Positions 8,892-18,086 of a stretch of DNA of 57,401 nucleotides are shown here, piece after piece. The DNA comes from CAZCEC01 sp964497615 (lineage in GTDB: Bacteria; Chloroflexota; Anaerolineae; Anaerolineales; UBA6663): assembly GCA_964497615.1 (NCBI GenBank), contig CAZCEC010000040.1, forward strand, positions 1-57,401, in the 5' to 3' direction. Numbering within the stretch: the first letter of the stretch is position 1; each line of letters opens with the position of its first letter. The notes below the pieces were generated by a model, which saw only the letters and a list, made by a program, of their open reading frames with translations, made no database searches and had not been told where the DNA came from. The translations under genes and the position numbers were made by a program.

Positions 8892-9077
8892 CTAGTTCGC
8901 CCCGTCGAGGGCGGCGCCGGCGCGGTTGAAAAGGGCCTCGATGCGCGGTCCCAGGATGCGGATGGCGGCGACGATGAAGACGATGAGCACGACGAAGAGA
9001 ATGGCGTACTCGGTCGCCGACAGGCCGGCATCGTCCTGCATGAATTCCGCAATCTGCGATTTGATCTGTGCGAGCAT
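8892..9077 (-). CDS. flp: Flp-type major pilin
   Basis: Flp pilins are very short type IVb prepilins that build the Tad pilus fibre. This 61-residue protein has the pattern: a charged leader, DDAGLSATEYAILFVVLIVF with Gly18 as the prepilin cleavage site and Glu23 at the fifth mature position, one hydrophobic helix and a short tail. The start is ATG 9077 with GGAGG eight bases upstream. A 140-bp gap separates it from tadC upstream, and a strong hairpin follows it. No prepilin peptidase (TadV) gene was seen in the window. Confidence 0.92.
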   Translation of the reverse strand: MLAQIKSQIAEFMQDDAGLSATEYAILFVVLIVFIVAAIRILGPRIEALFNRAGAALDGAN

Positions 9078-9217
9078 GACTTTGTCCTCCGATGGTTTAT
9101 GGCGGCGCAGGTGTAGGCTTACCTCGGTCTCAATGCATATCTCATCTCCTCGGCTCATCTCGCAGTACTGTGCCGCAGATCCGGCTGGCTGTGCTCCTCG
9201 TTTCATCCTCGCGCCAC

Positions 9218-10165
9218 TCAAAATGCCTGGATGAACCCCAGCACTGCCGCGCCCAACACGACAATGAGGAGCGAAGGCACGATCACGCCTGCCGTCAGCG
9301 CTACGACCTTTAGCTCGGCCTTCTGTGCCAGTTCATCAATCCGGTTGTTGAGTTGGTCGCGCATGGAGCGGCCTAGCGAGCGCAGTTGCTCGACAATCGG
9401 CTGGCGCTTCTCCAGGTTGAGTTGGACCGCCTGGAGGAACTCATCCAGTTCGGGGATACCTTCCGGTAGCTGCCCGCGCAGGTCATCCAGCATGGCGCGC
9501 ACATCGCTCCGCCCGGTGGACAGGCCAGAAGTGATATCGCGCAGTACGGCAACGAACAGACCGCCGCCACTGCCGCCGACCCAGGCGATGCCTTCGTCGG
9601 TCACTCGATTGATGGCCGGCTCCAGCGCCTTGCCCGAGACCATTACGGCCGCGACGCGGTCGAGCGTCCAGGCCATTTCCCTGTAGAGCGCATCACGCCG
9701 TTCGGTAAGGGTGCGCCGTAATTCAAGGTCGGGCAGGAATAGGCCCCACGCTCCGAAGCCCGCCGCCAGGATCAATATGACCAGCGCGTTCAGGCCCAGC
9801 GCTGCGCCGGCGAGCGCACCGGCCGCGAAGAGGCCCACGCTGCCGGCGATCTTCGAACCGTAGTAGTCCCCAACCGAGGTGTAGCGCCATCCGGAGCGGC
9901 GCAGGTTCGACTCGAGGGCGGTATGGCTCTGGCTACGGAACAGCCAACTGCCCAGGTCCACAAGGGGCTGAGCAAACAGGCGCTGCGCCAGGGGCGGCAG
10001 GGCAGAGACACGTGCCGGGCTCGGCTGCGCCTGTTCAAAGTAGTCCTGCAGCCGGGTGGCGGGTGTCCGTCGGTGAAAGAGGCCAACCAGGCCGGACACC
10101 AGCAGCCAGGCACCAATCGCCGTCAACAGCCCGAAGAAGACTTGGTAGGGCCAGGTGGGACTCAT
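9218..10165 (-). CDS. tadC: TadC-like type II secretion F-domain membrane protein
   Basis: TadC and TadB are the paired inner-membrane platform proteins of the Tad pilus. This 315-residue protein has an N-terminal helix (10-30), a central pair of helices (about 105-140), a cytoplasmic T2SSF domain with the typical EMAWTLDRVAAVMVSGKALE segment and FLQAVQLNLEKRQP, and a C-terminal helix (about 285-312). It overlaps tadB by ATGA. Order tadA-tadB-tadC is canonical. Confidence 0.9.
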   Translation of the reverse strand: MSPTWPYQVFFGLLTAIGAWLLVSGLVGLFHRRTPATRLQDYFEQAQPSPARVSALPPLAQRLFAQPLVDLGSWLFRSQSHTALESNLRRSGWRYTSVGDYYGSKIAGSVGLFAAGALAGAALGLNALVILILAAGFGAWGLFLPDLELRRTLTERRDALYREMAWTLDRVAAVMVSGKALEPAINRVTDEGIAWVGGSGGGLFVAVLRDITSGLSTGRSDVRAMLDDLRGQLPEGIPELDEFLQAVQLNLEKRQPIVEQLRSLGRSMRDQLNNRIDELAQKAELKVVALTAGVIVPSLLIVVLGAAVLGFIQAF

Positions 10166-11220
10166 TGTGCTCCTCCGGGCGCGTGGGCTGCTGACTCAGT
10201 GGGCCCTGTGTATCGAGACAGGGAAGCGGGTGCCTGGCTGCGGCCGACAGATCCCTTTGGGTTTGGTGGCTGACTTGCAGGCGGCGTACGCGGCTTGGCC
10301 TTCAAAGCTGCACCGAAGCTCAGTTCACGGCGCAAGGTTTCGCCAAAGGAGCGCTGCGCTAGCAAGAAGGCGCCTAGGGCAATCCCCCACCCCACCAGCA
10401 GCAACGCCTGGCCCGTCCAGGTCGAGTAGATGGCAGCAAACTCCGGGGACAATAACCTCAGGAAGATGACAGCGACGAAGGGCGTGGCGCAGACGATCCA
10501 CAACTCCCGGATTGGCCCGCCGAGCTTGGTGCGCGCTCGCCGCATGGTCTGTGTCCTCGACTCGAGCGACTCCTGGATGAGAGGGAGAATATCGGTGAAC
10601 CCAGTGCCATCGCGTCCGGGAATCAGCAGAAGTTCAAATAGGGCATTGAGTAGCTGACTGCCGCGCTTGCGGGCGATCACGGGCAGGACGTGTTCGACAC
10701 TAGCTCCTGCCTTCAACTGTGCAGCGATGTAAGCCCAATCCTCCCGACAGTTCAACGGGCCGAAGTGAGCCACGTGCTCCGCGGCCACCGAGAGCGAACT
10801 TCCCAGGCGGGCGCCGGCAATCAGCCGCCCCACGACCTGCGGCAGATCATCCTCATAGGCCTCTAACGCCTTCCGGGCCTTGTAGTTGAGATACTGCCAG
10901 TAGCCGGCCCCGCCCAGCGCTGCTCCCAGCACTCCCCCAATGGGCGCACCCGACAGCAGATATCCGCCCGACCCTCCCAAAGCGGCCAGGAAAAGCGCCA
11001 CCCGCACGAACTCCCCTGCGCGCAGGTTGATGCGGGCGTTGTCTAGCTGCATCTGGAGCCGTTCGCGCCAGCCGAGCGCCGGCGCACCCATGCCATAGAT
11101 CCGCTCCGTCTCTGACAGCAATACCGGCCGCTGGTAGGTCAGCGCCAGCACCAACGCGAAGATCCCCGCGCCAAACAGCGCAGCCAGGAGGACATTGAGT
11201 GGATGGAGAGTGCTTGTCAT
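10162..11220 (-). CDS. tadB: TadB-like type II secretion F-domain membrane protein
   Basis: This 352-residue protein has an N-terminal helix (7-28), two helices around 72-110, a T2SSF domain with DDLPQVVGRLIAGARLGSSL, a segment LLIPGRDGTGFTDILPLIQE, and C-terminal helices (about 250-305), then a Pro/Ser-rich hydrophilic tail. It is the TadB platform partner of TadC. It overlaps the ATPase gene by ATGA at 11217-11220 and tadC by ATGA at 10162-10165, so the three genes are translationally coupled. Confidence 0.9.
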   Translation of the reverse strand: MTSTLHPLNVLLAALFGAGIFALVLALTYQRPVLLSETERIYGMGAPALGWRERLQMQLDNARINLRAGEFVRVALFLAALGGSGGYLLSGAPIGGVLGAALGGAGYWQYLNYKARKALEAYEDDLPQVVGRLIAGARLGSSLSVAAEHVAHFGPLNCREDWAYIAAQLKAGASVEHVLPVIARKRGSQLLNALFELLLIPGRDGTGFTDILPLIQESLESRTQTMRRARTKLGGPIRELWIVCATPFVAVIFLRLLSPEFAAIYSTWTGQALLLVGWGIALGAFLLAQRSFGETLRRELSFGAALKAKPRTPPASQPPNPKGSVGRSQAPASLSRYTGPTESAAHAPGGAQ

Positions 11221-12692
11221 TCGTGTTCACCTCGTTCACTGGCGGCTGCCACGATGGTGTCGTAGCCGAATCCGGCCTGGCGCAGCAGGGTCTCGTGAGC
11301 GCCATGCAGGCGATGCCCGGTGCAGCGCAGCCTGCGGGCGGAGTGGTCGTACCGGAAGAGCGCCGTTCGGACGGGCACATTGCCTTCGATGCCGCCGGTG
11401 AACTCGGCGATCTCCTCGACGTAGCGGCGGCCCGTCTCGGTCATCTTGATGCTGATCCCCAGATGAAAAGCCCGGGCGATCCAGAGCGCGACCGTGGTTT
11501 CACTTACAGCCGTCTGGAAGCGCGCCTCCTGCAGCATCATGCGGATGCGGTTGGCGACATCTTCGAGCGAGTCGGCGTGGATTGACGTCAGGCCGTTGCG
11601 ATGCCCGGTCCATAGTGCCTTGAGCAGGTCGAAGACCTCCGCGCCGCGCGCCTCGCCCACAGTCAGGGCGTCCGGCCTCTGGCGAAGAGCCGCCCGCACC
11701 AGCGCATCCTGGCTGATGGCGGGTACACCCTCTATTGACTCAGGCCGTGTGGTGAAGTAGACGCAGTTCTCGGCCCGCCCCGCCAGCGTGGAACGTAGCC
11801 GTAGCTCGCGGGTGTCCTCGATCACGATCACGCGCCGATCGTAGGGAATCAGACGCCCGAGCGCGCCCAGGACCGTGGTCTTGCCAACGCCGGTAGAACC
11901 AACCACCAGGATGTTGAAACCCGCCACGACCGCCATGTGCAGAAAGGTGGCCGACAGCGCGGAGAATGTCCCTTGCCCGTTATCGGCGGGAAAGTAGTCG
12001 GGTAGGCGCGCCGGCCGTTGCGGTGCACGTTCTTCGCCACCTCCCACCACCAGGTTCTCCATGAGCAGGCTGCGGCCGCGATGCAGCCGAATGGACGCCG
12101 TCGGCCACGGGTCCGCCAGAGGATCCGTGACGATGTTGATGCGGTGCCCGCTGCGCAGCGTGGCGTCCACGATAGGCGTGAGCGGTCCCGCCTGCCTACC
12201 GGTGTGGACGATGGCGCGGTTCAGGGTGAGCAACAGGGTCTGCGAATCGGCGTAGCGCGCATCACTCTTTTCCCACCGCCCGCTTGTCCGATACCAGATG
12301 TCTTCCGGCCCGTTGATGGCGACGTCCTCCACATCCGGCAATCGCAGCAAGGCCTCCAGCGGTCCCATGCCAAAGATGTCGTTGAGCAGTGACTGGGCGA
12401 CAGCCTCATCCGGCTGATCGAAGGCGGGGCAGCCACGGGTCGAAAGTGATGCATCGGTGAGCGACTGGATGATCTCTCCTGCCCGCCGCTCAACCCACTG
12501 CCAGGTTTCCGGCGTCGGGTGATCCAGCTCAGTCGACGCGAACTGCGTCAGGGCGGCCTCCCGGAGTTGAGTCTGCGCCAGGCTGTAAGCAATCGTGCCG
12601 TTCAGCGGCCGTCCCTCCGATGGAGCGGGCAGCTTGCCGGCCAATGGGTTGTAGACGACGGTGTCTTCGACTGTCCAGACCATTCCGTTCAT
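11217..12692 (-). CDS. tadA: TadA/CpaF pilus assembly ATPase
   Basis: TadA (CpaF) is the hexameric secretion ATPase that drives Flp pilus assembly and retraction. The 491-residue product has the N-terminal CpaF domain (AINGPEDIWYRTSGRWEKSD near 150), Walker A GSTGVGKTT (about 263-271), the VIVIEDTREL Asp box, and the conserved TVGEARGAEVFDLLKALWTGH with its Walker B-type and His-box residues, then GLTSIHADS. All active-site blocks are intact. ATGA overlaps link it to tadZ upstream and tadB downstream. Confidence 0.95.
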   Translation of the reverse strand: MNGMVWTVEDTVVYNPLAGKLPAPSEGRPLNGTIAYSLAQTQLREAALTQFASTELDHPTPETWQWVERRAGEIIQSLTDASLSTRGCPAFDQPDEAVAQSLLNDIFGMGPLEALLRLPDVEDVAINGPEDIWYRTSGRWEKSDARYADSQTLLLTLNRAIVHTGRQAGPLTPIVDATLRSGHRINIVTDPLADPWPTASIRLHRGRSLLMENLVVGGGEERAPQRPARLPDYFPADNGQGTFSALSATFLHMAVVAGFNILVVGSTGVGKTTVLGALGRLIPYDRRVIVIEDTRELRLRSTLAGRAENCVYFTTRPESIEGVPAISQDALVRAALRQRPDALTVGEARGAEVFDLLKALWTGHRNGLTSIHADSLEDVANRIRMMLQEARFQTAVSETTVALWIARAFHLGISIKMTETGRRYVEEIAEFTGGIEGNVPVRTALFRYDHSARRLRCTGHRLHGAHETLLRQAGFGYDTIVAAASERGEHE

Positions 12693-14098
12693 TGCCGTTG
12701 CCCTCCGAGCGCAAGGCGAAAGCGAGGCCGCTTGCCGTTGTGGCCATTGCGGCTGGCGATGATCTTGCCAATTGGCGGGAAGATCTCCTCTGTGATGGCC
12801 AGCAGCCCTCGCAGGGTGGCTTCAACTTCAGGTGAGTTCTTGCCCAGGTGACCCAGCACAAATGGCCGGCCTTCGTTGACAGACGCGATCACGGTCCGGC
12901 TGTGGTCCTCCGGCACGGTGGCCAGCACCGGCATGCGCATGAAGTCGGTGACATCCTTGAGCTCAATTCGGTCGGCTGCGTCATAGCGGTTGATGACCAG
13001 TCGGAACTTGTCGGCGCGGAGATCGGCTTCACTCACCAGCGCTTCCAGGGTGGAGCGGTTGTGGTACAGGCTGGTGCGGTCGGAGGTGCAGATGAAGACC
13101 ACGGTATCGGCCATGGTCAACGCCCCGAAGTGCGGACCCATCTGGGTGCTGGACCCAAGGTCCACAATGACGAAGTCGTACAGCTCCCGGCCAAGGCGCA
13201 GCAGGTCTTCCATGAATTGCTGACCCTGGCGCGCGTGGAGCTCGGGCGTCGTGGCCTGCTGGATGCGGGTGATACCAAACAAAACGTCCAACCGGCTTTC
13301 CACGACCCGCGTGCGTGGATCCAGGAACCGATCCGCCCCCACCACGCGGCGCTTGAGCAACTTGCCGGTAAGCTGATTGCCCGCCGCGCGATAATCGCTG
13401 GCAAGGTGTAGCAAGGTGTTCTGATTGGGCTGGATGTTGAGGTGGAGCGCCGTCCGCCCGCAGTTCATGTCGGCATCCACCAGAAGCACCTTCTTTCCCG
13501 CTACCTGCGAGAGCAGGCAGGCCGTGTTGACGGCCAGGGTCGTCTTACCATCGCCACCTTTGGTGGACCAGAAGGCGACCACGCCTGCGCGATAGGCGAA
13601 GGACGTCGCGCCTACCGCCTCCACCACTTGCCTGGGCACGCCACTGGCGGCCACCGGCGCACTCCACCTGCTCTGTGCCTGTTCCGCTAAAGTCCGGGCC
13701 TGGCTGACGAACTGGCTCACAATCGCGGGCGTCACCGGCGTGGTGTAGAACGCGACCGCTCCGGCCGCCGCCATTTCCGCACCCCAGTTGCCCGTGGGCG
13801 GCACCAGGCCGACGACGGCGATGGGAAAGTCGGGCCAGTTGGCGAGGCGCGCTACCAGATCGGGCGTGAAGCCGCGGACTTCGGGCGAGATGAGCACGAT
13901 CTGTGGCCGGTATTCCTGAAGGTCTGCGGGCAAGTCGTCAGCAGTGCGGGTCGTCGTCAGGATCGAGACCTCGGACGACGCGCCGGGCCCAAGACCCATG
14001 AAGGGCTGAACCACGCCCGGCGGGCCGGCAATAACGACGCCGAGCGGCGCCCCCGCCTGATTACTGTCTGGTGCGGGCTGTAGAAGGGTCTTCAGCAT
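12689..14098 (-). CDS. tadZ: TadZ/CpaE-like pilus localisation ATPase
   Basis: TadZ/CpaE proteins place the Tad machine at its site in the cell. This 469-residue protein has a receiver-like N-terminal half (about 25-150) without an obvious phospho-acceptor pattern, then a MinD/ParA-type ATPase with deviant Walker A STKGGDGKTT (about 181-190), VLLVDADMNCGRTALHLN and VDLGSS. A GAGG lies five bases before ATG 14098. It is distinct from the par-type ATPase encoded at 19615-20460, so the operon carries two ParA-fold proteins. Confidence 0.9.
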   Translation of the reverse strand: MLKTLLQPAPDSNQAGAPLGVVIAGPPGVVQPFMGLGPGASSEVSILTTTRTADDLPADLQEYRPQIVLISPEVRGFTPDLVARLANWPDFPIAVVGLVPPTGNWGAEMAAAGAVAFYTTPVTPAIVSQFVSQARTLAEQAQSRWSAPVAASGVPRQVVEAVGATSFAYRAGVVAFWSTKGGDGKTTLAVNTACLLSQVAGKKVLLVDADMNCGRTALHLNIQPNQNTLLHLASDYRAAGNQLTGKLLKRRVVGADRFLDPRTRVVESRLDVLFGITRIQQATTPELHARQGQQFMEDLLRLGRELYDFVIVDLGSSTQMGPHFGALTMADTVVFICTSDRTSLYHNRSTLEALVSEADLRADKFRLVINRYDAADRIELKDVTDFMRMPVLATVPEDHSRTVIASVNEGRPFVLGHLGKNSPEVEATLRGLLAITEEIFPPIGKIIASRNGHNGKRPRFRLALGGQRQ

Positions 14099-14113
14099 GT
14101 TGGCCTCGTCGGT

Positions 14114-15163
14114 CTAGGGTTCGGTCGGCGTCGGTGTGCCGGTTGGCGCCGGCGTTGCGGTCAGCAACTGAACCGCCGCCTGCGTTGCGGCGCTGCGGGT
14201 GGCCTCTACCGCAAATGCGCCCGGGCCGATTACCTCGGCGGGAAGGCCCTGGGCCAGAGCGGCCTCGCGCTCCATGCGCACGAGTGACACCAGGTCATTC
14301 CACGTCATACCCAGGGAAGGCGAACGGGATGCCAGGTCATCGCCATTGAGCCGCGCGGAGAGAAGCGCAACCCGGACCGTGCCGTTGTCAATGGCGAACT
14401 CCAGCAACTCCTGCGCCTCACGGGGAATCGCCACAACCAGGGCGATGATCTTGCCATCCACCGTCACCGTGCGCGGTGCCGGGTCGCCCTCTGCCTGGAC
14501 GGTGGCCGTGCGTTCCTCGCGAATGACGGCCAGCACCTGCGCATTGCTGACCACGGTCTTGGCGACCGGGAGCATGAGTAAGGGTTCGGAGGTGGGCGTG
14601 GCGCTGACTCCTAGAGTCGGCTCGGCATCCACGGGCATCTGCTCAAAGGTTGAGAAGGAACTGAAGGGCGACTGAGTGGGAGACGTGGACAGCATTCCGC
14701 CAAAGGCGGTGTTGGAGCCGACGCCAAAGTTGAGGTCCACATAGTCGCCCTGGTGGATCGCGTCGGGCGCGGTGCCCTGGTTCACGGGCACAACCATGGC
14801 GACTAAGCCCGGATCGGCCAGTGCCAGGGCCAGCCGGTTGGCGGAGGCCGGGTTGCCATCCACACTCACGACAGCCTTGGGCAGCGGCTGAAACGCCTGG
14901 ATGGGCTGAACGACCACGCCGCCGAGAAACTGGGGCAATTCCGCCTCGCTGACCAGGGCATTGATAACCTTGCCGTCCATGTGGACCTCATCAATTGCCA
15001 CCATGCCTTCGGTCAGGCTGGCGCCCACTGGGATATCTACGACGGCCACGGCGATGTAGGCCGGGGGCGGATTGACCAGTTGGCCGACGAACAGCACACC
15101 CAGGAAGCCCACCGACATGAGCACGATAGCCAGGAACAGAACGGTTGCGTTGCGTCTATTCAC
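14114..15163 (-). CDS. cpaB: CpaB/RcpC-like pilus assembly protein
   Basis: CpaB (RcpC) is a periplasmic or wall-zone SAF-domain protein of Flp pilus systems. This 349-residue product has an N-terminal membrane anchor (8-30), then AYIAVAVVDIPVGASLTEGM, the SAF domain start, and the RcpC domain with DYVDLNFGVG. A Thr/Pro-rich tail ends the protein. The start is GTG 15163 with AAAGGAGTGA just upstream and a GTGA overlap with the preceding gene. Confidence 0.88.
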   Translation of the reverse strand: MNRRNATVLFLAIVLMSVGFLGVLFVGQLVNPPPAYIAVAVVDIPVGASLTEGMVAIDEVHMDGKVINALVSEAELPQFLGGVVVQPIQAFQPLPKAVVSVDGNPASANRLALALADPGLVAMVVPVNQGTAPDAIHQGDYVDLNFGVGSNTAFGGMLSTSPTQSPFSSFSTFEQMPVDAEPTLGVSATPTSEPLLMLPVAKTVVSNAQVLAVIREERTATVQAEGDPAPRTVTVDGKIIALVVAIPREAQELLEFAIDNGTVRVALLSARLNGDDLASRSPSLGMTWNDLVSLVRMEREAALAQGLPAEVIGPGAFAVEATRSAATQAAVQLLTATPAPTGTPTPTEP

Positions 15164-15573
15164 AAATCACTCCTTTCCAATGAGTTCAGCAGGGTCGAGC
15201 ATTCGGCAATGAGATGGCGCAGGATGTGTCGGGCGGCGCTGCGCTGTGGACCAGCCGCAGCCACTGTCTGAACGTCCAGACCAGCCATCGCCAGCGCACC
15301 GGCCTGCAGGTTCATCAGCGCGGGCCCAAGTGCCGGAACCGTGGCCAGGGCCTCTGCCTGCGCCAGGGCGGTAGGGCTGGCCAGGCGTACCGGCTCGGCC
15401 AGCAGCAGTGCGGCGGCGCAACGGGCGACACCTTCCGAGACCGGCGGCCGATCCGCCAGGGTCGAGTTGCGGCTGGCGATGTGCGCCACGAGTTGGCGCG
15501 CTCTCACTGGCTCGAGGCCTGGCAGTTCCACCGCGCAGGAGTAGTCCTTCATCGTCGGCGAACCCTTTTTCAT
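15160..15573 (-). CDS. Small unknown protein in the Tad operon
   Basis: A 137-residue Ala/Leu-rich protein without signal peptide or membrane helix. No family is recognised; the sequence looks alpha-helical and soluble. ATGA at 15570-15573 and GTGA at 15160-15163 link it to both neighbours, so it is surely translated with the pilus genes. ATG 15552 is an alternative start with AAGGG upstream. Confidence 0.6.
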   Translation of the reverse strand: MKKGSPTMKDYSCAVELPGLEPVRARQLVAHIASRNSTLADRPPVSEGVARCAAALLLAEPVRLASPTALAQAEALATVPALGPALMNLQAGALAMAGLDVQTVAAAGPQRSAARHILRHLIAECSTLLNSLERSDL

Positions 15574-16676
15574 GGCTGCAGCACGATCTGCGCTTCGATG
15601 ACGGGTACGGGCAGGTAGCCTGCGGCTGCGTTGCAGTAGATGCTGGGCACCGGGGACTGTCGCGCGTCCCAGGCGCGGTAGCTCGTCAACAAATCACCAA
15701 GAGGCAGTTCAACACCGGCGCGTCCGGCGCGGGCGTACTCGTGCGCGTCGGTCACGAAATAGGTGTCCCACTCGGCCTGGAGGTAGAGCCGCCACTGGGT
15801 GCGCAGGCTGAGCTTGTAGGCCGGCAGGATGCTCAGACCGCCGACGCTGGGACCGTATGGGGAGAACTGAGCTTCCAGCCCGGGCAGTGGGAAGCTCGCT
15901 CGCCGGAAGGCGAGCCGTACAGGGCTGGCTAGCCCACCGGACAGGGTTTGCGCCGTCCCCGCAGTTGTCCACTGGATCTGGCCGGGGCTGGTCTCCATGC
16001 GCAGAACGAGTCGCGCGCGGACGTTGTTAATCGAGGGATAAGGATAGGCGTCACCAGCCAGCAATCGGCGCGTATCGAATGCCGGCCGACCGAGGCTGTC
16101 ACTTGCCCCGGCGCCATAGATCTCGTGCAGGTAGAGGCCCGTGGTCGCCCAGGGTTCGGACGGCAGCAGGCGATAGCTGCCGGGACCACCAAACGGGATG
16201 CCTGCGAGTTGGTCGGGCGGCACCAGCCGGCTCACCTGCAATTCGACGGGCAGGTTCACCAGGGCGCGTGGATACGGAGTCCGCCGCACATCAAGGCAGC
16301 CGACCGAGGACGAAAGCTGGTATGGCTGCCCGCCACTGCTCCACGGCAGGGCACACAGCACCTCCCCGCTGGCTGGCAGGGGTCCCTGCCCAGGCCAGGG
16401 TGCACAGGCCGAGGCTGGCGTAATCGGGTCCAGCGATTCGCACACTGAGCCATCGCCATGCACGTCAATTTTGCCGGCCGGGCACTCCACGCGAATCAGC
16501 ACGCAGCGATTCAGGAATGGGTCAAAGAACTCGCCTGGGGGGCACTGCGGCGTCGGGGTAGCGGTGACGGTCTGCGCCAGCGTCGCCCCCTGTCCGGTAA
16601 GCAGGGCGCTGAGCACCACCATCAGTAGCAGGACTGCAAGCGCGGCACGGGCATGTTTACGCCTCGTTGACGTCAT
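15570..16676 (-). CDS. Secreted Cys-containing protein in the Tad operon
   Basis: A 368-residue protein with a clear signal peptide (about residues 1-35) and a Thr/Pro spacer, then a Cys-rich start (QCPPGEFFDPFLNRC, ECPAGKID, VCES) that resembles short chitin-binding-like or EGF-like knots but matches no family I can name. The remainder is rich in beta-type sequence with several Arg/Tyr/Trp stretches. It lies 3 bp after the TadG-like gene. An exported adhesin or a wall-zone part of the pilus is likely. Confidence 0.65.
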   Translation of the reverse strand: MTSTRRKHARAALAVLLLMVVLSALLTGQGATLAQTVTATPTPQCPPGEFFDPFLNRCVLIRVECPAGKIDVHGDGSVCESLDPITPASACAPWPGQGPLPASGEVLCALPWSSGGQPYQLSSSVGCLDVRRTPYPRALVNLPVELQVSRLVPPDQLAGIPFGGPGSYRLLPSEPWATTGLYLHEIYGAGASDSLGRPAFDTRRLLAGDAYPYPSINNVRARLVLRMETSPGQIQWTTAGTAQTLSGGLASPVRLAFRRASFPLPGLEAQFSPYGPSVGGLSILPAYKLSLRTQWRLYLQAEWDTYFVTDAHEYARAGRAGVELPLGDLLTSYRAWDARQSPVPSIYCNAAAGYLPVPVIEAQIVLQP

Positions 16677-16679
16677 GGC

Positions 16680-17138
16680 CTATTGACCCTCCTCGGTGAT
16701 GCCGTGCTTTAGTTCGGCGCTGGCCTGCAGCCGGATGTGGACCTGGTTGATGCCGAACAAACGCATGAAGATGGTGGGCGAAGACATCTGCCCAGAGACG
16801 CGCACTCTTGGTCCCTCAATACTCACCCCCGTTATGGCCACTCTCCCCTGGCCGTTCAGTTGGGCGTAGAGCATGGCCTGGCTGTAAGCGTCGGCGGCGT
16901 TTAGCTGTACCTGGTTGGTTTCCTCGAACAAGGCTTCGTCGAGGCGCGCGGCGGCTGCCAGCGCTGCGCTGTCAATGGTCACCTGCCCGCGCCGGTATTG
17001 CACCAGCAACAGGCCGCCGTCCACCACCAAGCCAACCAGGCCCAGCAGGACAGGCAGAAGCAGCGCCAGCATTACGGCAATCTGCCCGCCTGCGGTTTCG
17101 GGCAAGCGCCGCCTATCGGGTGAAGCTGTTGAATTCAT
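16680..17138 (-). CDS. TadG-like protein (Tad-like N-terminal helix)
   Basis: A 152-residue protein with the TadG-type N-terminus: GGQIAVMLALLLPVLLGLVG enters a membrane helix (about 19-43), followed by GGLLLVQYRRGQVTIDSAAL, the conserved segment in which the small residues precede an Asp-Ser-Ala run. The rest is a short extracytoplasmic domain. The start ATG 17138 overlaps the upstream lipoprotein gene by 26 bp. It is much shorter than classical TadG, which often has a von Willebrand domain, so it is a minimal pseudopilin-like form. Confidence 0.78.
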   Translation of the reverse strand: MNSTASPDRRRLPETAGGQIAVMLALLLPVLLGLVGLVVDGGLLLVQYRRGQVTIDSAALAAAARLDEALFEETNQVQLNAADAYSQAMLYAQLNGQGRVAITGVSIEGPRVRVSGQMSSPTIFMRLFGINQVHIRLQASAELKHGITEEGQ

Positions 17139-18072
17139 CGCAGTAGTACCCGCTGGCATCGTCTGCGACGCGCCACTGGGCTGCGGTTGCGTCGTAGACC
17201 AGGGTGACAGTACCGGCGATGGCGGACAGTTGAGCAGCGCGAACGGCCTCGCCGGTTTCGGCTTGAATAAGCGTTTGCTGAACACTGGGGATGCGCCAAT
17301 AAAGAGTGGCCTGGGGCGGATTGGCGGTCGGCGCGAGGTAGTAGTTCTTGTCCCACACGACGCCACTCGCTAAGGTCAGGCGGACATATTGCCCTTGTGC
17401 TTGCAGCGCACGGACTCCTCTCAGCACATCGGACAGGAGGCAACTCTGCGGCGAGGGCAGCACGTCGGCGGGCCACATGGCTTCTGCCAACCCTGCTTCG
17501 AAGTCTGCGGACGGCGGAGCATTCTGGAACGAGATCAGGGATAAGTAACCTTCGTAAGCGGTTTGCACAGCGGCGAGATCAGCCGCTTCGACAAAGCGGT
17601 AGTTGGCGGCCTCAACCCATTGGCCGTCCAGCCAGATGGTCGGCTCGAGCTCCGGCAGGTCGCTGCCCAGGCAGTTGGCGCTGTATAGGGTATCGCCCTC
17701 TGGCACGAGTGCCCACGGTAGGGGTGTAGCGGTGGGTGGGGGCAGGATGGCACAGCGAGTGGCGTCTACCTGGGCATAGAAATCGGATGAGCCTTCTGGC
17801 ACGCCGCTGGCCGTGACGCTGAGCGCAATAGCCTCGATTGTTGCGTCAGCCGATTGCGTGGGGTCGGTTGTGGCAGTCGGCGTTGCGCTGGGCGAGGCGG
17901 TTGCCGTTGGGCTGGAGGTAGCCATCGGGACCAAAGTGGCCGGGCCGGCTGCGACCAGTGTTACGGCAGGCGATTTCGGAGTCGTCAGCTCTGGCGCGAC
18001 GGTCGCGGTAGGCGCGACACTGCATGCCGTGATAATCGCCAGTCCAACAATAATCGCGACGGCTCGACTCAT
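17113..18072 (-). CDS. Predicted lipoprotein of the Tad operon
   Basis: The 319-residue product has a lipoprotein signal: a hydrophobic stretch ending in AIITAC, so Cys18 would be lipidated. A Thr/Pro/Ala-rich linker (about 20-80) leads to a globular domain with three or four Cys and no recognised family. The ATG at 18072 has GGAGG seven bases upstream, which decides the start over an in-frame ATG at 18108. It is the first envelope gene after parB and could be an outer wall-zone anchor for the pilus. Confidence 0.72.
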   Translation of the reverse strand: MSRAVAIIVGLAIITACSVAPTATVAPELTTPKSPAVTLVAAGPATLVPMATSSPTATASPSATPTATTDPTQSADATIEAIALSVTASGVPEGSSDFYAQVDATRCAILPPPTATPLPWALVPEGDTLYSANCLGSDLPELEPTIWLDGQWVEAANYRFVEAADLAAVQTAYEGYLSLISFQNAPPSADFEAGLAEAMWPADVLPSPQSCLLSDVLRGVRALQAQGQYVRLTLASGVVWDKNYYLAPTANPPQATLYWRIPSVQQTLIQAETGEAVRAAQLSAIAGTVTLVYDATAAQWRVADDASGYYCDEFNSFTR

Positions 18073-18086
18073 CAAATATCCTCCGT

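Noticed and set aside
9078..9217. Sigma54-type promoter before the Flp pilin
   Set aside because: A GGCAC...TGC arrangement exists but the GG-to-GC spacing is one base too short and the rest of the consensus is absent.
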